Positions 10,897 through 23,948 are shown, numbered from the stretch's first letter. The stretch: DNA of 64,000 bases from Isoetes taiwanensis (GCA_021234155.1 JAJEKV010000033.1:13155614-13219613); one strand, 5' to 3'. A program made the numbers and translations. Notes: generated by a model not told the origin, from the letters alone.

Positions 10897-12760
10897 CCGC
10901 TAATCAATCAATCTTACCTTTATCTAACTATATCTTGCATCCAAAAGAGGGTACTTTCGGAAAAGGGTTTGATCGGATCTTATAAATGAACGTTGTTCTT
11001 CTGATGAGGGGAGTTCGGGAGCCACAGTTTCTTAATCCGGCATTCTTATCCTATTGCTGCTTCGTTTTGTTTCCATCCATAGATAAACATCCCCGTGTGG
11101 AAGCCGTGAGAGCAAGATAAAGATTTCTTGCTCGGTGTCTGAGTCCGATTAGGAGGTTAAATTGGCCCCTAAAGATTGTTTTCTTTTCTGCTGCTTATAA
11201 TTCTTAGTTTATAGTTATTGTGTCATAAACATTTCTTTCTTTGATGTCTATAACTTCAGCGCCGATGCTTAATTTTGTCCACTTAAAGTGATGTCAAAGT
11301 TGATTGTTGTTCCTTTGATGCTGCGAATTGCTCCATCTTGCCATACTTTTTCGGCCTACACTTAGACTTAAGAGTCTTACTCTTAGAGATATTTGCCATC
11401 TAGAAGATGCAAAGTTATAGGTTAATGAATTTCCTCTGACCACAAGTTTTTGTCGTGGTGAAATTTCTTTTGGTCACGAAAGGCTATCCCTAATTAAATA
11501 ATTGTTTTAGATCTAATCTAGACTCTAGAAGTTCCACATTTGTTGGTTATTATCCTCTAGAAATAGTCCCACCTTTGAGTTGATGCCATCTAATAAGTTG
11601 GCCGGACTTATTAGGTTGCTTCTCGTCATTGGGTCCGATTATTCCTTGGAAGTACTCATCTTATACATGGTCAACAATTATCCTAGCAATGAATCCTACT
11701 TAGCGAGGTGATCAAACTCACCAAGAAGTTCCAATATGTTGAGTATCTGTCTACAATTGTGAATAATTTTAGTTACTCCATATGTTTTCTTCCCAATCCT
11801 TGAAGCTTTGCTCAATTCTTGGGGCGATCCTTTCATAAAGAAAATATATTCGGAATTACTTCCCGATCCCATCATGGATGCTATCATCAGGGCAACCCTC
11901 TGTGCACAACATCTTGTTCATGATGGTTGAGCATGTGGCATGGGCGGCAGACCAAATTCCTTTGGAATCGATCCCCTTTTTGCAACCATATGTCTAGTTT
12001 GTGGCTTGTTATTAGCAGGCAGAAGGTGACTCCACCAAGTCGGGTCTTAACTAGTAATCTTAGCTTGCATGCTTGGTTCCTTATTTTTAAATTTTCTATT
12101 GCCTTGGAGCTGGCCAACGTTGATTGCTTTTGGTCCTGAGAGCTATGCGAAGGCCTTTTTCTGATATTAAAAGTAGTTCAAAGAAAAAGAAAAAAGGAAA
12201 AGAACAACCTCTGTCCCAAGCCTAGCTTATGACTAGTTTTCATTTTTTTTTGTTCTACATTTTAGATGAGCATCTTGAGGATGGGAAATCTCTTGCCTTC
12301 TAGTGGTATTTAGAAAATACATGGGCTTCAAAAATCAATGGGCATGCCGGATGATATATAGCATTATGCAAAACTTGTAGATAAGATGTTAGCGCTAGCT
12401 CCAATTTTATGGTCCATTTAAACCTTTAAGTCACCTTCCCTTCAAAGTCACATGAAATGATAATGACTCCAATCATATTACCATTTCTTGGTCAATTCAA
12501 ACATGATATCCCATGTAATTTAACGTTGCACATATCTAAACAAATATTCTAAACAAGTATGGAGGACTGGAAATAAAAGCATAGAAGATGAGGACCCCGT
12601 GTTTGCTAACTGCTCGGCATATGAAGATATCAGGGACAGTTCAGCAATAAAATTGCTAGTTAATAAAAGATCATTACAAAAGACACTTTTGCATAGGTAA
12701 TGGCTTAAATCCTCCGTGAAAATATGTACATGCTCCTCAAGCCATCATAATGAATGCTCC
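10897..12760. other. No recognisable gene
   Basis: AT-rich sequence, possibly LTR remainder up to about 11.2 kb. Two short minus frames (11696-11887, 11887-12117) resemble nothing I know. It may include the 3' untranslated region of the SAUR gene on the minus strand just below 12761. Confidence 0.5.
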
Positions 12761-13132
12761 TCAAGCAGTCATTCTATAACGAGATTTTCCGTTTTGGCGC
12801 GAAATGGAAGAGCACATATTAGCAAAAGTGGAAGGTTCACAAGGAATAGCAAGTCCCCCAACTTGGCCAAATCCAAACTCCTCCTCGCTTTCTTTCAAGG
12901 GTCTCCTAAACAAAGGATGCTGCAAATAACTAATGGGAATTACAAAACGTTGGCTTTCACCTTCTTTCCCAACATAAACGGGAACGAAACCCATAGGCAC
13001 ATCTATTATGCCAGGTTCCTCCTCTTCCATATGATCGAAAAAGGAACTCTTCTTTGCCATCCCCTTCTTGCCAGGAGATTTAACAAGCCTTTTCATCATG
13101 ATCTGCATACTAGAAGAGTCCTGATCCGCCAT
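12761..13132 (-). CDS. SAUR-family auxin-responsive protein
   Basis: A 123-residue intronless frame starting MADQDSSSMQ. The SAUR core is clear: VPMGFVPVYVGKEGESQRFV, then IPISYLQHPLFRRPLKESEE and EFGFGQVGGLAIPCE, with a basic N-terminus (MKRLVKSPGKKGMAKK), which in the family can bind calmodulin. SAURs are small proteins induced by auxin that inhibit PP2C-D phosphatases and so promote plasma-membrane proton pumping and cell expansion. Length and single-exon structure fit the family. It is the only intact host gene that I can name here. Promoter elements upstream (above 13132) are not clear to me. Confidence 0.93.
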   Translation of the reverse strand: MADQDSSSMQIMMKRLVKSPGKKGMAKKSSFFDHMEEEEPGIIDVPMGFVPVYVGKEGESQRFVIPISYLQHPLFRRPLKESEEEFGFGQVGGLAIPCEPSTFANMCSSISRQNGKSRYRMTA

Positions 13133-14026
13133 AGATATTTTGCCCAGTTTAAAATAGGAGCAAGCAAATATTCCTCATGTGTACTGGATCACAAAAGGAC
13201 GCCATCCGTATTCAGGGATTCCGCACAGGTAGGTCGACGGATTTTTTTGGATTTTATGAGCAGACATGGCCATGTTCTTGCAAAGTTGGTATTAGGTGGC
13301 CCCATTATCCCATCGCAGCACATCCAACGTGCATAACTTGTTTCTTATATGGTTCTCTCTCTTCTTTGCAGCGGTGGCCAAGGCATGATAATTTTTATGC
13401 TTAACAGACTGATACACCAAATTTAAGTTCAATGCCTTAGCTTCAGCATGATTCTGTCCCCATTAATCTGATTATAATTTTATCCTTCCACATCCCTATC
13501 ATTTTGAATCTATAATTATTGTGACGAACTTTTCTTCTTCAAAATCCATGTGATGTTGCATCTACCTTACCGCTTGTCCTGGTAACTTTGAACTGATATG
13601 CTACATGTAGCTTCAATGTCTTTGTTTAGGAAAAATATCCCTGTAAAATATTTTGCCTTTATTTGAGAGTCCTAGCTACCTCCCACGTTGTGGTGGTGGT
13701 AACTTGAAACACGTAGCTTAATATCAATGCAGTAGCAATATGTCTATATTCAAGGCTGAGCCATAAGAAGTAACCAAGGCGGCCACTTTTGGGATAGGTA
13801 GCATGAAGCCATCAGCAGATGTTTTTCAATGCAACAACATGCAATGTTGTTCGAGAAGAGCCCACACCTTTTTATTTGTGGTCTCCACAAAAAGGAAAGC
13901 CATCATACAGAATAAATTTGGAGCAGGGTAGAAATTCTGACTTTTATCACGGGGAAACTCATCTGCCAATATATATTGATATGTTTTGGGCCTTTTATAA
14001 TTCAAAGGACAAAACGTAAACTACTA
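13133..14026. other. Intergenic, SAUR upstream region
   Basis: No gene recognised. The SAUR promoter must lie here (minus orientation). I see no convincing cluster of TGTCTC auxin-response elements. Confidence 0.4.
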
Positions 14027-15480
14027 TCATTCTTGGATTAGAACACTAATGATAATCCACAAAAGAACAGAACCCATCTTTGGCATACGCAAGGATTCTT
14101 TGTAACATGAAGCGTTGCACCTGGGCTTGTTCTGATAAGTCCAGAAGCTATTGCAAGTTTCTGACAGTTCTTCCTTCCCACCAAACGTGATATTCTCTGC
14201 AACACTAGGTCCATTTTTGGCATGAAACATTCATTCTGCATTTGTCTACTTAATCTCTTTAACATTGTAACATCTCCTGACTTTTATCTGTGTGATTTAT
14301 CTCTGACACAAATTCATGGACCTTGTCTACCATACCAACTTCTCAATCCATGACTTTGCAGGTTTTTTTCATCATTGTCTAAGCTCTTTTGCAGCATTCT
14401 CCCATATCTGAGCGTCAGAATATATGCTGATATCACTAAACAAGCATGTCCAGCCAACAACATTTGGCCTGGAGAGATTGAAAGGCATCCTCTGCATCCT
14501 TCAAACATCTTGCACGACCACGGAGCTCGACTATGCAGGTATAGAGTACCTGGCATGATGGACATGAATGATATAGTTTAGATCTTCATTTAGTAGACCT
14601 GGATGACTAGATGCAGCAACAATGGTAAGAAAAATCACATCATTTGATTTGATGCATATCTTCAAGACACTCTCCAACAGAAGCTCTGCATAAGTAGGAA
14701 CCACAATGTCCACTATTTGACATCCCGACTTGGCATTCTATTCAGGGCTTCATGTGCCTCTTATAAGCTCCTATACTTGGCATATATATTAACATACATA
14801 CTTCCTATAACACTATCAAATGGAAGCCCGTTTTCAAAATTTGTTCATGGACTCTCTTGGCCTGTCCCAAAGCCCCCATACTGCCACAAGCCTTGACTGC
14901 ACTTGGAAAATAAACTTGTTTGGCTTCAACCCCTGATTTGCATTTTCTCGTAGCATTCCAAGCAAGTGGGCTTTGTTCTTGGTGCATATCCATGACACGA
15001 TATTACGATTTGGCAATGTGTTGAAAAGCTCCTGAGCTTGCTCCAAGTAGCCATCCATAATATATCCTGAAACCATTTCTGTCCAGGATAGGTTGTTCCA
15101 GATAGGTTGCATTGTGTTCAAAAAATTGCATGCTTCCACCAGGCTTACATATAGTCCCCACATCTACATCTTAGAAAGAGTTGCTCATTGTCTTCTATAC
15201 CTGATACATTATATCAGACAGCTCAAGAACAATCTCAGATTGCCCTAGTCTGCAGTAATTGCACTCCATGTAAATTCCATATAGGCTCCAAAACCGTGTC
15301 AAATGACTGGTTTGCTTCAAACAAGCTTTCACAGCCATAAAAGAATCAAATCATAAGGTAGTTCAATTCACATCTTGATATCTCGAGCATTCCAGAAGTA
15401 ACCTATACATATGGTCTCTGGCGATAAGAATCCCCAGTTGATGCATTGCTTCAGCAGCCTCAATGCCTCCCTGTGTTGTC
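14027..15480 (-). pseudogene. DYW-type pentatricopeptide repeat (PPR) pseudogene
   Basis: On the minus strand the blocks follow normal PLS-DYW order across many frameshifts. First come repeats such as WTEMVSGYIMDGYLEQAQEL and LFNTLPNRNIVSW (about 15.1 kb) and KACGSMGALGQAKRVHEQI (about 14.9 kb). A late repeat NDVIFLTIVAASSHPGLLNE follows (about 14.65 kb), and then a DYW-domain piece KLAIASGLIRTSPGATLHV with KNPCVC (about 14.15 kb). Intact genes of this class are organelle RNA-editing factors, the DYW domain being the cytidine deaminase. Here the usual HSE before KLAIA reads NCQ, so the zinc His and catalytic Glu are lost, and the C-terminal DYW is missing. Confidence 0.85.
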
Positions 15481-15577
15481 ATGTCTGCTAGCAATATAAT
15501 TTGGGATTAAACAACTACCAGACTTAGGGTACCTACACACCATGGGGTTAAATTAAAGTAAATTTTAAGATAACCAA

Positions 15578-15627
15578 TTGTTTGTTATGCTAAATTAATT
15601 GTTTGTTATGCTAAATTAAGGTTGTTT
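15578..15627. repeat. Short tandem repeat, two units
   Basis: AATTGTTTGTTATGCTAAATT occurs twice back to back in an AT-rich stretch. Confidence 0.7.
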
Positions 15628-15736
15628 TTATGAGCTTTCACACTAGCTGTTATGCTAATTACTTAACATTACGAAATCTGTTAAAATGATTTTCACACAT
15701 GTGATTGTTATGTTATTTATTAACACAAGAAACTTA

Positions 15737-15762
15737 TCGCGGCGGCCTAGCGGCCGCCGCGA
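15737..15762. other. GC-only perfect hairpin
   Basis: TCGCGGCGGCC, four bases TAGC, then GGCCGCCGCGA: an 11-bp perfect inverted repeat, almost all G/C, in AT-rich surroundings. Function is unknown. It could be a transposon end or a transcript hairpin. Confidence 0.6.
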
Positions 15763-18448
15763 ACGTTTCTCTTCCCCTTGGCCACTGCGAAAATGACATG
15801 GTCGCAAAGCTTCGGGTGCAGCATAGAATTACGTTGCATGGTTGCCCTAGGTTGTTCGTTGCCCAACATCTTGGGTTACCTAGGTGCACAAAGCATAATG
15901 CCTAACGTGTTGCCATAGGGGTACATGAAATAATGTCTAATAGGTATGACATTTTCTAAATGAGTAATTTAGCTTGTAATGGTTCAATATCATGGAGTAA
16001 AAACATGAGCATCCGGATAAGCGGATTATTCAGCAACACCCATTTAGGGAGTGAAACCTGTTGGAACTTGATGTTTGTTGTCGATTTGGCAGACCGACTT
16101 GAATGCCATCTCGTCACTGCCACATAGGCAATTATATTTTAGAACTCTGAAAATCTCATTGCATTTATAATGTGCTTACAAAACAGGAGATCCAAATGTC
16201 ATTAGTAATTGCCCATTTGACGGAATCATCCAAACTTGGATGGACCTCTTGTGGTTTTGAGAAAATCTAGAGTTGCAGAGTCCCAATGTTGGGTGTACCT
16301 TGGCGAATAAGGACAGAACAGAGTAAGGTACTTCAATAGATCATAAGGTCCTAACAAATCCGAAAACACGAAGAGAATCCAATTTAATGTAGGGTTTGCA
16401 ACTATGGAAAGGAAATGGCTGCTTCCTTTTCTTGCAAGCTCGGTTATTTCCGTGGTCCTGTTTGTAGTTACAACTCTCAGTCTAGGGGCGTCATCATACA
16501 GGGCAAGGTCTTGATTCGCGCAATTGTTTCTCAACGGTCAGGGGGATTTGGCGATATGTATGTGGAATCTAAACTACTCCTGTTGCCCCCTTACGGGGTT
16601 GCGGCACCTCTTAGGTTAGCCTATTTGTTTCCAAGATCCAAATTTGAGATTTAGATGTTTATGCGTTTCTTTTGCAATCTTTGTATAATCTAGAATTTTG
16701 TTTAACAATCAAGCGGCGAGGGACACGAAGCCATATTCTAGCGATTTAAGAGGACTAAAAGCATGGCGAAAAGAGCTCCAAAATGTTTGATTTCAATCGA
16801 CAACTAAATTTCATGTTGTACTTTCCAAAGGCGCCTCGGCGGCTCTTTGGCATAGCCAGAGCTCTTGGTTCCCCATTACACTCTAAACAAAAAGCGGGAC
16901 CTTATTGCATATATCGTTCGATTCGGCCTTTTATGATTCTAAAGGTTCCTTTGATTTTCGGTTCTTATGGCGGATAATAGTGCTCCGGTTTAGGCCGTGC
17001 ATACGATCGATCGGTTTGGCAAACAGAGAAAACGAACCCGAGAGAAGCGAACACGATATGGGATGGCGGCAAGTGCGCGGTAATTCTTCCGCCATGTTTG
17101 ATTCTCAAGGCTGATTTTTTTTTTTTAAATTGTGCTTGACCCGTAGGGAGGCACGGAGGACCGATTTACACTGAATTGAAGCTCGCAAACCGGATTGGGC
17201 CCAATCCGTGGCAAAGCTTTCTCATTCATGGCCCTCTGTGACAAATTTGCAAATTGCACTAAATCATTTTCGGCATTGACTTCCTATTCAATAAATGTAA
17301 ATTTAATTGCACTGACATATAGCATGGGCAGACCGTATATCCATTCCAAGGCTGCAAAATCTTTACCTCATCATGACGACCTTGATTTTGGGCACAATTC
17401 TCTGTGAATTCCACAACAGAGTCCAGAGACGGCCTGGCCAAGGCTCTATCGAATTGCACAGAGCTCTTTGCAAAATCTAAGGCGAATGGAGAACTCGGCA
17501 GTCGGCAGTGGCATGGGCTCTGGCCTCAAAAGAGGGCAATTGCTCTGGAGAATCATCGATTTTAATAGAATTGCTAAACAGCAGGGGTCTGGAGCTCAAT
17601 GGGTGAAAGCATGTTGTAGTGGAACACCCTGGGTGTCCCCCCTGTCCCCAATTTGTGGTGCGATTTTAAATGTTTGTTTGGCGCCTAGTGCATGTACTGC
17701 CCGGATTCAATCATTTCTTGAACTGCAACAACCCAATTCCTACGCCACCCGTCCCATTCCAATTTCCTACGCCACCCGTCCCATTCCAATCTCCAACGAA
17801 CCGATTTCTAAACCCACGACCCACCCGCGCCTTTCACGAAGCACGGCTATGGCGCTTAATCGGTTGTGGATCAATCCGGTTCATACCTTCAATCATTTAA
17901 TTTGGAAGCAAATCTGCCTAAAATCTCAAACCGGAGCACGTGTAAGAGAAAGAGAACTCCGAGAACAAGAACGGGATCATAAAAGGCGCCAAAAGGAAAA
18001 GACAAAGGGAAGCTAAAGAAGAATTAGCAAAATTGCATCAGCCCAGGGAGGATCCACCGAACGGCCTCTACTAGGCGCTCGGATGGTATTAAAATTGTTA
18101 TCTTCATTTCATAGCACCACTAAAGGCTTGTCTAACAAATGATAAGAAAGAGGTTTTACTAGATTATCTGCAGGATGACACAATGGACAACGTGCTTGGC
18201 GAAGAGCTGAAAGATTTGCAAGCCAAGAGCATTGTGGTCAGGCAACCTCGGGGCTTCCATTCAACTTGTGAAGAAGTCTAACAGAATGACAGTTTAGCAG
18301 CCAAGAGTAGTTGCCTTGCTATGGCCATAAGAGGAAGCATTAATACCAAAGTGCTAATCCTGGCTGGTTCTTTCGGGTTTTGGTAAACTTCTTTGGGTGT
18401 TCATCCTAGGAATCTTACCAAAGCAAAATTGAAGAGGGAAGAGATAGA
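15763..18448. other. No recognisable gene; anonymous DNA
   Basis: Short frames only (for example 16226-16534 minus, 17468-18016 plus, the latter ending in an Arg/Glu/Lys-rich tail). A two-unit tandem repeat around TCCTACGCCACCCGTCCCAT lies at about 17738-17795. The stretch 18000-18300 may hold upstream exon remnants of the following transposase relic, but I cannot show it. Confidence 0.4.
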
Positions 18449-21200
18449 TTGCAAAGGGGGAAATGGGTTTTGTACAAAAGAGTTAGAAGAGCGTCTATGC
18501 AATTCTCAATTACCATAGAACTTGTGCAGCAATTTTGGACCGAAAACAGGGGGTCTCCAAATGCAAAGGATGTAAGTTCAGAAGATTGGAACGAAAAATG
18601 TAAGAGAGGATCATGCCACTCACTATCCGGAAGAATCCACGAGGTTATTTCATTTCTTCATCTTCACCACATTTTTATTGTTAATGTGGTATGTGGTATG
18701 TGGTTAGTGATTGCTTGTGATATGTGGTTCTTGTGGTGAGGCACGTGGTGTGAAATAAATCTTTGTCAATATATGCTTTGTGGTGCCTAGTGTGGTGAAT
18801 AACATGGTGTAAAATACATCTTTGTAATATATGCTATGTGGTGCCTAGTGTGGTGAATAACATGGTGTAAAATAAATCTTTGTAATATATGCTATGTGGT
18901 CCCTAGTGTGGTGAATAACATGGTGTGGTGCCTAGTGTGGTGTCTAGTGTGGTGCCTAGTGTGGTGCGGTGTGGTGCCTAGTGTGGTGCCTAGTGTGGTG
19001 AAAAAAATATGGTGTAAAATGAATCTTTGTAATATATTCTATGTGGTGCACAGTGTGGTGAATAACGAGGTGTAAGATGAATATCCATAATATATGCTAT
19101 GTGGTGCCTAGTGTGGTGAAAAATATGGTGTACAATAAATTATGTAATATATGCGTTGTGGTGCCTAGTGTGGTGAATAAGGAGGTGTAAGATGAATATG
19201 CAATATATGCTATGTGGTGCCTAGTGTGGTGGAAAATGTAGTGTGCAATAAATATCTTGATCACCTTGTTATCTTCCTTGCGGTTGCAATTGTTCGGAAA
19301 ATTCAAGGCGGAACATCCTAGTGTTATGATCAAGCGAGGGATGTTTGAAAAAAATTTGAAACCATGGTTTGTTGTAAAATTAAAGGATCTTCAATAGTTC
19401 TTTGCTGTATATACCATGTTAGAATCACGGATGCTAATAGATGGCTTCAATAGTATGAGAACTAAGCACCCAAAAGTCTGCGGTTTTGCACTTGTCGACT
19501 TTGCGTCGAACATATATGGTGAATCTTGGTATGTCGAATACAAAATAAGTAGCACAAGAAGTCCGTGGCGGGGAATTTTATGTGAGAAAAACTAGCTTCC
19601 AACCTTACCATAAGAGGGAATGCGTGCGGGTGAGTGTAAAGAGTGTGGGATTAAGAAGTTCCCTATCTACCCACATGAACAATCTAGTGATAGTGGCATG
19701 GTGAAGTGGGAATACCTAGACTATGAAAAAACTGTATTCAGAGATGGCAGCAAGAAGTCTAAGCTCGTTCACCAACACAATGAAACTGCAAGTCTTCCAC
19801 TGGTGAACAAAATGTTGGAGAAGCTTCCAAATTTTCCTTTACACAACTTCAGATATAAGTGGCAGGCAGGCCAGTACAAAGAACTCCGATAACTTGCACG
19901 GAGATGCTTACCTATCCGTGGTTGACTTCGCAGAGAATTATACTTTTAAGGAGCGAATGAAGTTCAGTCCATGCTATTTGGGTCAACAACCGATAACTAT
20001 ATTTGTTCAAATAACCTATCGGGTTGATCCACGAGGCAGACACCATTGAGAAGGAAACACACTACTATGTGTCGGATGATAGGGAACATGACACACTTTT
20101 TGTTCAACATTGTTTTATGAAACATTTTGAGTACTTAAAGCAGAAAGGCAATGTCCCCAAACAACACTATGTATTTTCAGATGGTGTTGCATCACAATTC
20201 AAAGCAGCGAGATCATTTTATTTTGTTGGAAGGTACAGGTTGTGATCTGAGAGGTCAACATGATGTGGAACTTCTTTGGATCAAACCATGGAAAAGGTGA
20301 ACATGATGGGAAGGCAGCAAGAATTGAAAAAGATGGATCTGAGGTCTACAGACTTAAACATCCCTCGACATTAAACTAGATAATGCCCATGATGTGGTGA
20401 AAATTGCGAGAAACAATTTCAATGTGGTACATCTGAGTGGACTGAAAATGGAAGAAAAGTTCGGAGATACTTCTGGGAAATAAAACCTGAGGATATCAAC
20501 AGGAAAAAGGCTTGGGGTGCAGAGACAATTCCAGAAACCAGGCAAATTCATTCAGTCCATGGATTCAGCACAGGAAATCCAACACAGCTACATACCAGAA
20601 AGCTATCATGTTTTTGCAGCAATTGTTTGGATGGAAAATGGGACATGTGTGAGAACGAATTGTATGTAGATGAATGGGACCTTGTAGTCGTTGAACCATC
20701 CTCCAATGTTCATGCGGATGTGGAAGAGACCCGCAAGTCTACCAGGCCACTATACTCAACCTTGGCAAATGTACTTGCAGAAGCACTTAGAGAAGGAGAC
20801 GACTTTGCGATTCTTTTGCACCTAAAGGGAACGAGGAGGATTCTGTATTTTGGATGTTGCTATGCACCAAGCCAAAATTTGAAGTTGAAAATGACTTCAA
20901 GCAGAACGGAAACTTGTTTATGAGAGGTGAAACCGTTGTGGAGGGCATTTACTATAGAAAGAAGCCTCGGTCAAAGGTGATGTATGAGTTGTTGACAAAC
21001 GAGCCAAAGTCACTTGTATTCTCTACTCAAATTTGTGCTATTCGAGTTCCCATGCAGCCGGATCAAGAAAGGTGCTCGAATCTGTTTACGAGCTAGACCC
21101 GAGTGCAGATGAGGAAAAGATTCTAGAAAACTTGCCCGGGTTTTATCTCGATGAAGATAGCATGTCGATGAAGAATAGTTTGAACACATTCTTACGAGGT
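18449..21200 (+). pseudogene. DDE-like transposase relic, copy 1
   Basis: Collinear with copy 2 at 50.7-53.2 kb. N-terminal block FWTENRGSPNAKDV (about 18530), then an interruption by the minisatellite, then KNLKPWFVVKLKDL (about 19350) and GECKECGIKKFPIYPHE (about 19640). The core follows: VVDFAENYT (Asp at 19924), SDGVASQFK (Asp at 20180) and NFFGSNHGKGEHDG (about 20270-20308), then a Cys-containing tail (SCFCSNCLDGKWDMC, about 20610) and a C-terminal LPGFYLDEDSM (about 21140). Stops and frameshifts break it throughout. The same motif chain occurs in a transposase-like family of plants and animals; I am not sure of its superfamily name. Confidence 0.65.
18680..19250 (+). repeat. 58-bp GTGGTG minisatellite in an intron position
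   Basis: About eight units of a 58-bp sequence containing GTGGTGCCTAGTGTGGTGAA and later GGTGTAAAAT. A nested stretch of GTGGTGCCTAGT-type 11-12 base subrepeats runs at about 18915-19005. Coding similarity to copy 2 stops just before it and resumes just after it, at the place where copy 2 has a short intron of about 70 bases (50922-50997). The array therefore appears to have grown inside an intron. Confidence 0.8.
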
Positions 21201-21347
21201 TAGGAAATGATTCAAAATTTTGAATATGTTGTTGTGTCTTGCCTTGTTTGGGAATAATATAAGAAACTCAATTCCATGCTCAATTGTATTTTGATGTCCC
21301 TTGTTTCAATGTAATATGTTTGCTTCGATGTAATATGTAATTGTATT

Positions 21348-23330
21348 TTGATGTCCCCATGTAACATGCCCCGGGTTCACCACATGTTTCACCACATGTG
21401 TTTCACCACATGTGGTGACACATGTGTTCACTACATGTTTCACCACGTGTTTCACTTTTCTCGTGTCTTCTCGGACCACGAGATAGATCCTTCGAACAGC
21501 TTTTCTCTTGAAATACTTTCCTTTTCCTTAAATTCTCTCGGTCCCATCAATTCCTCTCATCATCCTTTGGTGACGGCCCGTGCGAAAAATCATTATGGGA
21601 TGGCGAAAATTAATGACCTCGGGCAACACAAAAGGCCCGAGATGCCATTCTTCTTGCTCCCGGCCGAGTTTATAGTTTATTACGTTGTAGCTGAGCGGGA
21701 GGCGAGCCGGTTCTACGGCAGGGTCCTTGGGAAGCGGTTCTACGGTTCTGATTTACAAATTGGGTGGGAAGCGGTTTAGAGTTCTGACTTACGGCGGCTA
21801 CTACTAACCAGACATAGCCAACTTCACCTCTTGGATGCTTGCAAAGCGATGGAGTGCTTAGGAATGGGACAATGTGACCAGAGAAGAAGAGCCCATAATA
21901 CCTAGGCGTCTTGTCCGATTTTCAGCCATGCGAATGGATGGACATGCTCGGGATCTGAAATTACTCTATTCAACGGATGAGAATATGACCACGAAATGCT
22001 GAAAACTCTCACCGGGAGGTTGAATTGTACACCACGACTCCCGGACCTCTCAACTTACTCTGCCTCCACCAAAATTTTTACACACCAAAGATCTTTGGCC
22101 CGTTCCTCATACTATTGACCAGGATCTACAAAGGTTGAGACCTTTTTACGCTTAATGGCTATCAAGCCTTTTTACGCTAAACAAAGTTCCTCTTTTGTTA
22201 TGATAGGTTGTTTGAGAGGACCAATTCCTTCACTTCCGGGGATATGTACTATCATCACAAGGCCTTGCGGGATGGACATGGAGAAGCTGCTATTTAGTTT
22301 GGTAACACTCCACCATTATGGTTTTTGCTTTCCCTCCGAATGGAAGCAAATAGGCTGGGAAGTCAACCCGTGTGGCCACGATCTGGTGATCATAGAAGAT
22401 GACGAGGAGGAGCTGGACCCGGATCTCTTTTGATAGACCCACGGAATGAAAACAAGTGTATATAATCTGAAATGTAACCTTATGTAATCATTTTATATGT
22501 TTAATATAAATCTTCACTCTTCAATCTTTTTGTTTAATTGACGAAAGGTGAAAGTGACACCTGAAAAATTACATTAAGGATGAACGAATGGAACGAGAAA
22601 CACATGATGAAACCCACCCACTGGAAATCACATCAAATGCAAGTTCAATCATTCAAAAGTTTGGTCAAGGGGAAAGATTGGAGGGAAACCCTAAATCTAG
22701 TTTTGCATGCAGACATTGGCTTATCCCGATCCAACTATGGCGGAAGAAAACAGAAGGAGAACACGGGCACAAACAATTTCGCCCGGTTCAAATGCGATGA
22801 TCTGGTAAGACCTATACTGGAGCAAATAAACCAGGAACAGAGGCGGATATTAGAGGAGCGGAGGACCCATGAATTCCGAGGTATTCTAGGGTTAAGACAT
22901 AGGTTAATTCCTGATGGGCTTAAAGAATTAGAAGCCAAGGCAGTGATAGGCGGTTGCCTTTCTTATTACTAATGATGTTGTTTTACACAGATGCAGTCAG
23001 GAGACTTAACAGAGCTGGTGCAGCCGTCAGGGTTCTGGGGGTGGCGTATGATTCTGAGGATGAGTTCGCAGCTCTCCCCATGCTTGAGGAAGAGGATATG
23101 TTCATCGAACTAAAGCAAGAAATGATCCATGCTTCAGCCATTAAAAAAGTGCTCAACAGGCCAGCTGCATGGAGACACAACAACCTGAGACAATACTTTG
23201 TGAATCAGATCATAAGTGGGAGCGAAACGAGAAGCTCATGTTTTAGTGTTCTTTGGATTTCACCAACTATTCAACGTAAAAACTTGATGAAATCTTGGAC
23301 ATACTTGGAAGAAGAAGAGTTCTGAGATCT
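21348..23330 (+). other. Plus-strand ORFs of unknown origin
   Basis: ORFs at 21348-21779, 22155-22433, 22580-22972 and 22954-23325. The last two, which overlap by a short stretch, look like real coding sequence (for example EQINQEQRRILEERR and RRLNRAGAAVRVLGVAYDSE, with an acidic DSEDEF segment). ORF 22155-22433 ends in acidic DDEEELDPDLF. I recognise no family. They lie between CACCAC clusters and could be captured host exons or accessory genes of the copy 1 element. Confidence 0.35.
21363..21455. repeat. CACCACATG repeat cluster
   Basis: Six or so copies of TTCACCACATG(T), including the palindrome CACCACATGTGGTG, just downstream of transposase copy 1. It is the reverse-complement sense of the GTGGTG array at 18.7-19.2 kb, so the relic is bracketed by inverted versions of one motif. 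Confidence 0.7.
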
Positions 23331-23555
23331 CACAATGCAGGGATCCGATTGAGGCCCAATAATCGTATGTCATCATTAACCTCTTCAAAACAGCTATTAT
23401 TATATCTCTATTGCATTTTGATAATACTAGAAGCTCGGGGTTATAGTTTTCCCGATTTTTGCATACTTCATTTCATAAGAAGTATGAACTATTCTCTACC
23501 GTGTGGTAGATTTCCATATGTATTTTTCTCCCTTTGAAATATAAAAACAACGTTT

Positions 23556-23612
23556 GCATTACCACGCTTCACCACATTTTTTCACCACGGCTTTCACCAC
23601 ATTTTCACCATA
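23556..23612. repeat. CACCAC repeat cluster
   Basis: CACCACATTTTTTCACCACGG-type units repeated four times, the same motif class as at 21.4 and 31.7 kb. Confidence 0.6.
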
Positions 23613-23948
23613 ATCAGCGAGGGGCATTGACCATTTTTTGACCCGTCGAGGAAAATGGAATGGCTCTCGAGATTCTGATAGTATCTTGACCGATTTTGGT
23701 GACAAAGAATATATGGATCCCAAATTAGGTCCCCAATTGATATGAGGCCAAAATTCATTGAGCTCGCTTTGTGCAAAGATTCTTGCAAGGCCACTAACTT
23801 TTGCTTGAGGGAATTCATGTTTTTCTTTTCAGTTTCTTTTGAACTCTATTTCTTTTGAACCCGAGCCACCCATCTCATATTTTCCTATTTCTTTGTTGAA
23901 ATTTGGTTACCATATTTTGTTAGTGTGCGGATCATAGATTCTGCACCT

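Noticed and set aside
18680-19250. CRISPR-like array
   Set aside because: Units are contiguous 58-bp tandem repeats without unique spacers, in a plant nuclear context.
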